DNA of 64,000 nt from IMG/VR virus record IMGVR_UViG_3300049434_000028, positions 1 through 64,000 of that record; one strand, written 5' to 3'. The notes beneath the pieces are model-generated. The model saw only the letters and a program-made list of their open reading frames with translations. It ran no database searches and was not told the origin of the DNA. Shown here one piece after another: positions 46,324 to 53,851 of the stretch. The position numbers and the translations under genes were made by a program. Source of the stretch: a virus. How positions within the stretch are numbered: position 1 is the first letter of the stretch; each line of letters opens with the position of its first letter.

Positions 46324-46578
46324 ATGAGCCACTACTGCGATGGCAGCTGCACGCACGAGAGCGAGCGCTTCTATAGAGACGCCAACCGCGGGCTGAACAG
46401 CATCGGCATGCTGCTATGGATCGCCTTCGGACTGTTCTGCTTATGGACGGCATGCGTCACAGGGTCGATGCTCATCGCGCCCGAGCCGGGCGTCAACCCG
46501 ATCAGCTCGCTCATCATCACGCTGTTCTTCGCGTGCATGACCTGGGGCTCATTCCGTGTGGTACTCCGCAGGCGCTGA
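46324..46578 (+). CDS. Two-pass membrane protein on the opposite strand (moron-like)
   Basis: 84 residues, ATG 46324. N-terminal Cys-x3-Cys segment (HYCDGSCTHESERFYRD), then TM1 SIGMLLWIAFGLFCLWTACVTGSML and TM2 SLIITLFFACMTWGSF, ending in Arg-rich VVLRRR. It is the only plus-strand gene in the virion operon and has its own promoter and leader, so it is probably expressed independently, perhaps from a repressed or early state. A host-interaction or superinfection-exclusion role is a guess. Confidence 0.7.
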   Translation: MSHYCDGSCTHESERFYRDANRGLNSIGMLLWIAFGLFCLWTACVTGSMLIAPEPGVNPISSLIITLFFACMTWGSFRVVLRRR

Positions 46579-46710
46579 GTCCTCTACTCGCGCCTTCCCA
46601 TTCGGCTGCCACGTTGCTGGCGGCTCGTTTCCATTCGCCTCGTTAGGGGCGGTGTCCGGCTCCGGGTGCACGATTGCCAAATCCTCTTCAGTGATCCTGA
46701 CCTCGTCCAT
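46549..46710 (-). CDS. Acidic small protein, 53 aa
   Basis: ATG 46710 with GGAG 8 bases ahead. Acidic and Pro/Asn/Glu-rich (DEVRITEEDLAIVHPEPDTAPNEANGNEPPATW), without hydrophobic segments; probably disordered. Its last 30 bases overlap the end of the plus-strand membrane gene. Possibly a small virion-associated or regulatory peptide. Confidence 0.5.
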   Translation of the reverse strand: MDEVRITEEDLAIVHPEPDTAPNEANGNEPPATWQPNGKARVEDSAPAEYHTE

Positions 46711-46721
46711 CAATACGCTCC

Positions 46722-49082
46722 TTAGACAGCCTCTACGAGAATCTGACGAGCCGTCAATGTACCAATAGTGGTGGTCGCGGTCAGGTCGATGTAGAACAAC
46801 GCCGTGGTGGGAATCGAGCCGACCACCTCGGCTGCCGGTGCCTTGGAGTAGATGACCGCGGAGGTACCAGCCGTAGCCACTGCCTGACTCGTGACCTGCC
46901 CATGCGCCACCAACGTCGAGCTGGCACCCAACGCCACTACCTGCACGACGGCGTCCACGTAATAGATCTGGTTGGCCACCGCTGCTGCTGAGACGTTGGA
47001 GGCCCACAGCAGCGTCGTGTCACCGCCTACGGTTCCCGCGGTACCCGCACGGATGCCCACGATGACGGTGCCGGTAGACGACGCCTGCAGCTCTGCCTTG
47101 ATCAGGAACGTCTGGCCCACCACCACCGAGTTGGCCGGGATCCGAACAACGGCCATGATCGTCTCGGACGTACCCGAGGTGACCGCACCACGCCCTGCGA
47201 TGACCGCCGAGCCCGTGGACCCGAGTAGCTGCAGAATCCCGGTGCCGGACATGAGCCCCGAGTTCTGGCTGATCCGCTTGCTCACCCCCACCACAGCCGC
47301 GGAAGCGTCAGCCAGCGGGGCCACGCTCGCGCCGTCCATCTGGTTATCCCCGACGGAGAGCGCACCAAGGCCAGAGGTGCCTGCCTGGATGTCGACGTGC
47401 GTCGCGTTGGTGACCGTCAGGTTGCTGTTCGGACCGAAGATGCAACCATTGATGCGCACCTTGGTCTGATTGCTGGCCGAAGGAATGATCCGAACGCCAG
47501 CGCCACCAACCCCGTTGAACCCGGTGACTCGGCAGGCCTGGATGTTCACGTCCTGCGCGCCGTTGACCAGGATGCCCGCACCGGTCCCGGTTCCTGCCGC
47601 GTTGTAGATGTCGCAATCGACCAGGGAGATACCCGCAGGAAGCGCGGTAGCTGTACCCACCCCCCCTGCGCCAGTGCCGTTGATCTCTACCGAGTGGTTG
47701 GCGCCCGTAGCAGCGATGCCGCACTGCGTGAACTTGATCCGGTTGGAGGTGAACCCTCCCGTGATCTTGATGACCGAACCCTGAGGCTGGTCGAAGAAGC
47801 AGTTGGTGAAATAGCACGCCTGTGCGCCGAGCGCGGAAGCCGCGTTGAACCAGACGACGTTAGTGCCCTGAATCCAGTCGCAGTTGGTGACCTGTACCGC
47901 ACCACTTGCCTGGATCTCACAGCATGCGCTGGTCGTTGCCGCGCCTGCGTTGATGGTCGCGTTGTGGATCATTACATTGATGGTCGCGCCGTTGATGAAG
48001 ATCCCGCGGCCACCATTGGGGACGCTGCTGATGTCGAGGTCAGACCACACGCTGAGGTTCGCGCTCTGGTTGCCGGTGGCGTTGATGGCCTGGAACATCC
48101 CGGAGAACGCGCACCGGTAGACGTTCATCCCTACGTTGTTGCCGACCGGGATGTTGATCGCGGCTCCGGCGGTCTTGGTGACCGACGTCTGGAAGCCGAT
48201 GTCTGTCCACATGTCGTACCAGCCCGCGACGCTCTTGGTGAACGTGTGCTGGGTGGCGTTGGTCGTCTTGATGATCGAGGCGTAGCGGTTGACGCCCTTG
48301 AAGGTGTAGCGCCGGTCGACGTTGATGTCGATGGCGGCAGAGATCCGGTAGGTACCCGCAGGGATGAACAGCACCGCGCCCGCAGGCATCGTCGAGATCG
48401 CATTGGCGAACTGCGTGTCGTTCAGGGTGCTGTCGTTCCCAACGCCCCCGAAATCAGCTACGAAGTCGTAGTGCAGGTTGTCTATCAGGCGCTTGTCCAG
48501 AGCGGACATCAAGCCCTGCAGGCTCTGCGTGGACGCAGGCAACATCGCGGCTACCTGAGTAGGCGTCAGATCAGCAACCGTTGCCGCGCCGCCAGTGTTG
48601 TTGCCCCGCAGCGTGTTCGCTGCCGCGTTCACCTGCATCGCCAACGTGACGTACCCGCCAGGGATGTCCTGCCAGACGGTGTTGTAGTTCGTCGAGTCAA
48701 TCTTGCGAAGGAACTGCCCAGCCGTACCGCCAGCCACTACCCCTGCGCCTGCGGAGCCGGGTGCACCAGCGGTACCCTGCGCGCCCTGCAGGCTCACCAA
48801 CGCGGACCAGGTACTCACACCGGTCTTGACCTGGTAGCCCTTGTTCGTCGAGTCGAAGTAGACGTCTCCGATCACGCCGAGGGAGTTCGACGGCGCGCCT
48901 GCGCCATTGAAGATCGTGTTCTGCTGCCAGGGCAGGGAATTCCAGGCCGTGACGCCGTCGCCGACCTTGAAGCGCAGAGACGTGGTGGCGAAACCCATCT
49001 CGGCCGCGAGCAGCACCGGGTTGTCCGACGTCCAGTTGGCGTCGGTGGCGTTACGCATCTGGAACTGAACCAGGACGGCCAT
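46722..49082 (-). CDS. Tailspike with collagen-like hinge and right-handed beta-helix (pectate-lyase-like)
   Basis: 786 residues. Residues about 1-75 form a fibre head domain (FQMRNATDANWTSDNPVLLAAEMG, FKVGDGVTAWNSLPW), followed by a collagen-like GAQGTAGAPGSAGAG. The region from about residue 215 (GAVLFIPAGTYRISAAIDINVDRRYTFKGVNR) through 560 has pectate-lyase/right-handed beta-helix features (repeated ITXCX, NCDWIQG). The C-terminal 150 residues are a beta-sandwich type. Likely a receptor-binding spike, possibly a depolymerase; no catalytic set is visible. Confidence 0.75.
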   Translation of the reverse strand: MAVLVQFQMRNATDANWTSDNPVLLAAEMGFATTSLRFKVGDGVTAWNSLPWQQNTIFNGAGAPSNSLGVIGDVYFDSTNKGYQVKTGVSTWSALVSLQGAQGTAGAPGSAGAGVVAGGTAGQFLRKIDSTNYNTVWQDIPGGYVTLAMQVNAAANTLRGNNTGGAATVADLTPTQVAAMLPASTQSLQGLMSALDKRLIDNLHYDFVADFGGVGNDSTLNDTQFANAISTMPAGAVLFIPAGTYRISAAIDINVDRRYTFKGVNRYASIIKTTNATQHTFTKSVAGWYDMWTDIGFQTSVTKTAGAAINIPVGNNVGMNVYRCAFSGMFQAINATGNQSANLSVWSDLDISSVPNGGRGIFINGATINVMIHNATINAGAATTSACCEIQASGAVQVTNCDWIQGTNVVWFNAASALGAQACYFTNCFFDQPQGSVIKITGGFTSNRIKFTQCGIAATGANHSVEINGTGAGGVGTATALPAGISLVDCDIYNAAGTGTGAGILVNGAQDVNIQACRVTGFNGVGGAGVRIIPSASNQTKVRINGCIFGPNSNLTVTNATHVDIQAGTSGLGALSVGDNQMDGASVAPLADASAAVVGVSKRISQNSGLMSGTGILQLLGSTGSAVIAGRGAVTSGTSETIMAVVRIPANSVVVGQTFLIKAELQASSTGTVIVGIRAGTAGTVGGDTTLLWASNVSAAAVANQIYYVDAVVQVVALGASSTLVAHGQVTSQAVATAGTSAVIYSKAPAAEVVGSIPTTALFYIDLTATTTIGTLTARQILVEAV

Positions 49083-49316
49083 CTAGCTGGATCCTCCGCA
49101 GTTGATGCGCGGGGTGTTGTTCGTGTAGACGGTGTTCGAGGTACCGCCGGTCCAAATCTGGGTCGTAGCCGTGCTGGCCACGATGGGGACGACCTGACCG
49201 TCGGACTGGCGCACCTTCATCACCCCGCCCTCGGCGTACAAGTACGCACCGTCAGATGGGTTGGCTGTAGGGGCAACCATGTTCCTGAACCAATGCCAGG
49301 TGGCGATCGGTTTCAT
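49083..49316 (-). CDS. Small fibre-associated protein, 77 aa
   Basis: Starts in an overlap with the long fibre gene (stop/start shared at 49316). Sequence IATWHWFRNMVAPTANPSDG and LYAEGGVMKVRQSDGQVVPIV is followed by a Thr/Ser/Asn-rich tail. It resembles small baseplate or fibre chaperone-like proteins encoded beside fibres. No motif. Confidence 0.5.
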   Translation of the reverse strand: MKPIATWHWFRNMVAPTANPSDGAYLYAEGGVMKVRQSDGQVVPIVASTATTQIWTGGTSNTVYTNNTPRINCGGSS

Positions 49317-50896
49317 CAGCCACCAGCCACGGAGATCTGGATCGCCGCCGCGCTGTAGGCAATGTCCGAGGTGACCCCGATCGTGTTGGCGTCGATGGTG
49401 CGCACGCCGATGTCCGTCTTGGTGCCATCCGCCACGACCTTAAAGGACTCGATCGTGTTCGTGGTGTTGAGGTTGTGCACGACGTTCAGCTCTACGCCAG
49501 CGGAAAGCGCGCCAAGCGCCGCGGTGTAGAAGCCGGGCGTGCCGAGGTTGGTACGGGCGGCGGCGGCCGTGGTAGCACCTGTACCGCCGTACAGAACGCC
49601 TACCGCTGTGGCATTCCAGGTCCCGACGGTGACCGTACCCAGCGTGGTGAGAGAGGTCTGACCGACGTAGTTGGACGCGATGTCGATCACGCCAGCGGTG
49701 ACCGTTACCCGGTTGGTAGTGCCGGTGTAGGTCTGACCCTGCCCCCACTGGGTGATCGAGAGGCTGGTGGTGTCCAGGGTGATCGGGTCGGGAGTCGCGA
49801 CCTTCCACTGCGTCCCGGCCAGCGTGCCTTCGGTGATCAACCAGAACGCGCCGGAGGTGAGCGTCTCGTTGGGCGGCCGGTTCCACGCGCCAGAGTGGAT
49901 GATCCACGGCCCGTTCTGCGATCCAGTGGTCTGGCCGAGCAGGATCACTCGGTCGCCGTCGGTGCGTGCGCTGCCGTCCACGGTGAGGCCGGTCAACGAC
50001 GCACGGTTGGCCGTCTCCCCGAATCGCACCGAGGGCTTGTTGTCGATGCCCGCCTGGGCGGTCTGAATGTCCACCAACCGCGCCGCGGAGTTCGGCCCGA
50101 GCGGCGCGCCGAGGTTGGTCAGCTCCTGGCTGTTCATGGTCACCGCGGCGGTGGGTGCCGCGATCTGGTCTAGCCGCGTTGTGCCAGCGAGCGCGTTGGC
50201 CGCCCCAAAACCAAGCTGGCGCAGGGATTCGACACCGGCAGCCTGACTGAGCAGGGAGGCCGCGATGTTGGCCAGGGTGATGGTGCCTGCGGCAATCTTG
50301 ACCCCCGCGCCCGCAGTACCGCCGGTCACGCTCGCGTCGGTGGGGATACGCGTGTCGCTCAGACGGCTGTCGTTGCCCGCGGCGGCCTGTGCCGCGCCCG
50401 TGCCCAACGTGCGCAGCGACGCGGTGCCCGCGGCGCCGTCCTTGTTCGCAGCGGCAATCTGAACGTCGGTGATCGTGGCGTTGACGATGTTCGCAGCGGT
50501 GATGGTGTTCGCCGCGATCTTGACACCGGCCCCGGCCGTGCCGCCGGTTACCGAGCCGTCGGTCGGTACGCGGGTATCGGTGAACCGTGCATCGTTTCCC
50601 AGCGGCACCGTGATGGAGGTCTGCCCGGTAGGAATCTGCGCGATCGGGATGTGGGTAGTGCCGTCAAGAGTTGCGACGCCCGAAGCCACACCGAGCTGAG
50701 AAGCCAGCACGGTGCCCGTCTGAGACAGGAGCACCCAGGCGCCGTTCTCGCGGGTGTACGACCTCAGGGCAACGGTATCGTAGTACTGCTGCCCGTTGAC
50801 CGGCGATGTGGGCGCGCTGGACTTGTTCTCAACGACCATCCCAATCTGCGGGATCTTCTGGAAGTCGTACTGGACCGAGATCTTCTTTGCTGCCAC
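49316..50896 (-). CDS. Tail fibre with internal tandem repeat
   Basis: 526 residues from GTG 50896. N-terminal DFQKIPQIGMVVENKSSAPTSPVNGQQYYDT is a fibre entry motif. Two 37-residue repeats (NDARFTDTRVPTDGSVTGG... and NDSRLSDTRIPTDASVTGG...), about 74 residues apart, are obvious. The C-terminal domain (GGTGATTAAAARTNLGT, NVVHNLNTTNTIES, VVADGTKTDIGV) matches that of the spike and the collagen fibre. Likely trimeric receptor-binding fibre. Confidence 0.72.
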   Translation of the reverse strand: MAAKKISVQYDFQKIPQIGMVVENKSSAPTSPVNGQQYYDTVALRSYTRENGAWVLLSQTGTVLASQLGVASGVATLDGTTHIPIAQIPTGQTSITVPLGNDARFTDTRVPTDGSVTGGTAGAGVKIAANTITAANIVNATITDVQIAAANKDGAAGTASLRTLGTGAAQAAAGNDSRLSDTRIPTDASVTGGTAGAGVKIAAGTITLANIAASLLSQAAGVESLRQLGFGAANALAGTTRLDQIAAPTAAVTMNSQELTNLGAPLGPNSAARLVDIQTAQAGIDNKPSVRFGETANRASLTGLTVDGSARTDGDRVILLGQTTGSQNGPWIIHSGAWNRPPNETLTSGAFWLITEGTLAGTQWKVATPDPITLDTTSLSITQWGQGQTYTGTTNRVTVTAGVIDIASNYVGQTSLTTLGTVTVGTWNATAVGVLYGGTGATTAAAARTNLGTPGFYTAALGALSAGVELNVVHNLNTTNTIESFKVVADGTKTDIGVRTIDANTIGVTSDIAYSAAAIQISVAGG

Positions 50897-50910
50897 GACG
50901 TGCGCCTTCC

Positions 50911-51366
50911 TTAGTAGAGAATCTCCAGCACGCCGGACTCGGCGTAGTACCAATCAGCTCGGACGGTGTTCGCATCGACGTGAACGACGAGCCCCTCCTT
51001 CTCGGTGATGCCGTCGGACTCGTACAGGTTCACCTCCAGCGGTCGGGCGCCCAGGTTGTGCGTCGCGACCCACGAGGTGGCGGCCGACGCGAAATTGAAG
51101 GCCATGCTCTGCAGCGTTCCGCCTGGCGCGCCAGGAGCCCCCGGAGTGCCAGGTGTGCCGGGCGATCCAGGTGCACCTGGTGGGCCAGGAGGACCGATCA
51201 GACCGTGACCGGAATGTACGACGACACGCTCTCCGGGAGTGGAGACCACCTCCCGCGCTACCTCGTTGACCGCTACCTGCGAGGACACCAACGGCGTCGT
51301 GATGATCTCGCGCCGGACGACATTGGTCGTCACGTCCTCATTGGTGTCACGCCGTTGCACACCCAT
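50911..51366 (-). CDS. Collagen-like short tail fibre protein
   Basis: 151 residues. N-terminal Thr/Val-rich part, then collagen repeats GLIGPPGPPGAPGSPGTPG with PGAPGAPGG, then a C-terminal fibre domain (AFNFASAATSWVATHNLGARPLEVNLYE and VVHVDANTVRADWYYAE). The C-terminal domain is shared with the fibre at 49316-50896. Collagen triplets usually serve as trimeric shafts. Confidence 0.75.
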   Translation of the reverse strand: MGVQRRDTNEDVTTNVVRREIITTPLVSSQVAVNEVAREVVSTPGERVVVHSGHGLIGPPGPPGAPGSPGTPGTPGAPGAPGGTLQSMAFNFASAATSWVATHNLGARPLEVNLYESDGITEKEGLVVHVDANTVRADWYYAESGVLEILY

Positions 51367-52274
51367 CAGGGGACCTGCGGATCCACGCAGGCGAGACCCT
51401 TGACCAGCCGCACAACGTCGGTGGGATCGACGAGGTTGGTCAGCTTTAAGTCCCAGACCAGGTCCGTCCCGAAGTAAGGCTGGAATACGGGGGTGAGCGT
51501 CGCAGGAATGCGTACGTCAATGTCCCTACTGACCGCGAGCGTGATGCTCGGGTCGTTCGGCGGTACGCCGTTAGAAGTGATCGTCATGATCGCCGGATCA
51601 ACGTAGTTGACCCCGATGCGCATCACCGCGTAGTAGACGCCGAGCAGCGGGACGTTGACGCCGTTGGCGTCAGTCCAGGACAGCGGCAGATCGAACGTCG
51701 CACCCGGCTGGATAACGATGTTCATCTGCGCGGTCACTGTAGATTCCTCACTGCTGGCGCTGTAGCGGGAGAAGTCAGGATCGTTGACCATCTCGTCCGG
51801 CCGGAGCATGACGCCGAGCACGCGCATCATCGTGTCGTGTCCGGAGGGCTCGAACTGGCCGGTGACGCTGATGTCGCGGATGCCCCAGACGATGTTGTCG
51901 TAGACGAAGCGGTCGCGAACGTGCAGCTCATTGTTGTGCGACATCTCGGGGAGCAGTCCTGCGCGCCTCGCCTGTTCATAACTCATTCGCACGTCAATGG
52001 TGTCGAGCACGTACTGCCCGTCATCGGTGGTCGACTTTTGGCCCTCGCGCCGATTGGCCGATAGCACCGGAATTGGAACCGGGCCGCGCCAACGTCGACC
52101 GGTACCCGCAAGATCCTGCCCCTCGCCATAGACGTCGTCGAAGGTGGAGTTGACCGGGTCGAAGAAGTACCACTCGATGTACGTGCCGAACGCCCGCTGA
52201 TGCTGCTCGATGTCGCGGTCGATGCGCCGAGAGTCGTACTTGGGCGAGAAGAACCGCGAGCGGATCTGCGCCAT
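51366..52274 (-). CDS. Virion structural protein, 302 aa
   Basis: N-terminal part (FFSPKYDSRRIDRDIEQHQRAFGTYIEWYFFDP, DDVYGEGQDLAGTGRRWRGPVPIPVLS) then MSYEQARRAGLLPEMSHNNELHVRDRFVYDNIVWGIRDISVTGQFEPSGHDTMMRVLGVML, ending in beta-rich repeats. Overlaps the collagen fibre start. Similar two-part proteins act in head completion or neck; the specific family is not identified. Confidence 0.6.
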   Translation of the reverse strand: MAQIRSRFFSPKYDSRRIDRDIEQHQRAFGTYIEWYFFDPVNSTFDDVYGEGQDLAGTGRRWRGPVPIPVLSANRREGQKSTTDDGQYVLDTIDVRMSYEQARRAGLLPEMSHNNELHVRDRFVYDNIVWGIRDISVTGQFEPSGHDTMMRVLGVMLRPDEMVNDPDFSRYSASSEESTVTAQMNIVIQPGATFDLPLSWTDANGVNVPLLGVYYAVMRIGVNYVDPAIMTITSNGVPPNDPSITLAVSRDIDVRIPATLTPVFQPYFGTDLVWDLKLTNLVDPTDVVRLVKGLACVDPQVP

Positions 52275-52538
52275 CTACGCCTCCTCCCAGCGCCCGTTGC
52301 GAATCCAGCCATGATGCTGATGAGTGCCGGTGATGAGCTGGATCGAAGGGTGCAGGGTCAGCGGGTCCTCCTGCAGAACGTCCCACTCCTCCTCGCCCAC
52401 GCCGTGGCCTTTGAAGAAGATCGAGCCCCGACAACCGTCGGAGAACCGCAAGATGATCCCAGCGAGATCGTTCTCCCCGCCGTTGACGAACCGCTTGTAG
52501 AGAGTGCTGTCGCCGAGGTCGGTCCAGTCGTCGCTCAC
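52275..52538 (-). CDS. Hypothetical virion-region protein, 87 aa
   Basis: ATG start at 52538; soluble. The stretch LAGIILRFSDGCRGSIFFKGHGVGEEEWDV and HPSIQLITGTHQHHGWIRNGRWEE has His/Trp residues at the C-terminus. No fold recognised. It is placed between two structural genes and probably virion-linked. Confidence 0.55.
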   Translation of the reverse strand: MSDDWTDLGDSTLYKRFVNGGENDLAGIILRFSDGCRGSIFFKGHGVGEEEWDVLQEDPLTLHPSIQLITGTHQHHGWIRNGRWEEA

Positions 52539-53690
52539 CTATACCCCCGGCGGGTACTGCTGACCGACGTACACACGCTGCGCGCTGCCGGTACCGGTGA
52601 TCCCGGAGTCGACCGGCGGGTACACACGAATGGGAGCTGACTGGTCGTCATACTCCCGATCGGTGTAGATGGGGACGTAGCGTCCGGTCGTCCGGGAGAC
52701 GCGCCGCAGCGTGAACATCTCAATCCGCGAGAGCCCGACGTTGAGCTGCTGGGAGAGCGTGTTGTAGCGCTCCTGCTGCGCCTTGATCATTTCCATGATC
52801 GCGCGGTAACGCTCCTGCCGCGGGAGATTGGTGCCCTCCGCGGTCGTGACGTCGATGTCGTAGCTGGCGTCGGCCGCGAGCGCCCACAGCGCCTCGATGG
52901 CGGCCAGCAACGCGACGGGGTGCTCCTCCACCAGCGGAAGGTTGGTGAACTCCTGCACGGCTGTCGTGTACGTCATCCGGCCGGTCAGCGGATCACGGTA
53001 GATCGTACGGTCCGTAGTGCCGTGCGCGTGCTTCCAGAAGGCCGACTCGATGAACCGGTCCAACTCCTCGTCCAGGAAGAACTGCGCGTACTGGCCGCGC
53101 ACGAACAGCTTGCTGCCCAAAGCGACCGGCACGATGGTCGTGATGATGCCGGTGCGCGTCTCCAGGGTGTAGTCGGCATCAGGTACGAGCGGGACCGCGG
53201 TGGTCTCCCCGTCAATCTGCACGAGCACCTGCAACGTGCCCGGCAGGACGGACTCGGCCGGAAGATCGAAGCGTGTCGCCATGCCGTCGCCAGGCTGCGC
53301 GATCGAAAAGCCCTGGATGTAGTCGGCGATCTCGATCCGCAGCCGGTCGCGGATCCGCGTGATCGTGGTGCCCTGCGGGTTCAGGTCGGGCAGCGGGGGC
53401 GCAGGAATCGGAGCCAGCAGAACGTTGACGAGCCCTGCCTGGTTGACGCTGTGCTCGCCGTCAGATGTGCTCAGCAGCACGTAGTAGAAGCCGCTCGGCG
53501 TGGTGCGCGGGACTGTGACGTGGATGCTCACGCCGCTGTCGATGGTGAAGTCCTGAGTGAACACGTACTCGCTCGTGTCGTTGTCCACCAGCCCTACCAT
53601 GGCCACCCGGCCGAAGCCCGTGCCCACAACGATGATCTGGTTCCCGACCGCGACCGGTGAGGTGACAGCGGTGATGACGGGGGCTGTCAT
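52539..53690 (-). CDS. Structural protein with IPT/TIG-like N-terminus, 383 aa
   Basis: Residues about 1-90 resemble an IPT/TIG beta sandwich: APVITAVTSPVAVGNQIIVVGTGFG, VSIHVTVPRTTPSGFYYVLLSTSDG. The middle (TRIRDRLRIEIADYIQGF, AQFFLDEELDRFIESAFWKHAHG) and the C-terminal helical region (RQERYRAIMEMIKAQQERYNTLSQQLNVGLSRIEMF, RYVPIYTDREYDD) are of the type seen in head-proximal connector proteins. The role is not certain. Confidence 0.6.
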   Translation of the reverse strand: MTAPVITAVTSPVAVGNQIIVVGTGFGRVAMVGLVDNDTSEYVFTQDFTIDSGVSIHVTVPRTTPSGFYYVLLSTSDGEHSVNQAGLVNVLLAPIPAPPLPDLNPQGTTITRIRDRLRIEIADYIQGFSIAQPGDGMATRFDLPAESVLPGTLQVLVQIDGETTAVPLVPDADYTLETRTGIITTIVPVALGSKLFVRGQYAQFFLDEELDRFIESAFWKHAHGTTDRTIYRDPLTGRMTYTTAVQEFTNLPLVEEHPVALLAAIEALWALAADASYDIDVTTAEGTNLPRQERYRAIMEMIKAQQERYNTLSQQLNVGLSRIEMFTLRRVSRTTGRYVPIYTDREYDDQSAPIRVYPPVDSGITGTGSAQRVYVGQQYPPGV

Positions 53691-53704
53691 CTCTCCCCTT
53701 TCGC

Positions 53705-53851
53705 TCAGTCCTGCGTGACGTAGGAGACCTGCTCCGCGGTGTAGATCAGATCAGGGTCGGGTCGGAAGGCCACGGGGACCTTCCCTACGGTGCCCAGCGT
53801 GCCAGAGCCGGTGAGCATGGTTGTCGAGACGTACTCCTGCGGACCGCTCAC
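53705..53851 (-). CDS. Small LSGSG-repeat protein, 48 aa
   Basis: GTG 53851 with GGAGGGCCCCG upstream, overlapping the end of the 914-residue gene by a GTGA. The product contains one MLTGSGTLGTVGK unit and PDPDLIYTAEQVSYV, which recalls the C-terminal DPPPLVYAVEASPVPV of the large gene. It may be a separate capping piece of the same fibre. Confidence 0.55.
   Translation of the reverse strand: MSGPQEYVSTTMLTGSGTLGTVGKVPVAFRPDPDLIYTAEQVSYVTQD

Noticed and set aside
47397-49358. 653-codon plus-strand frame
   Set aside because: Antisense to the tailspike gene; no ribosome site and no recognisable fold.
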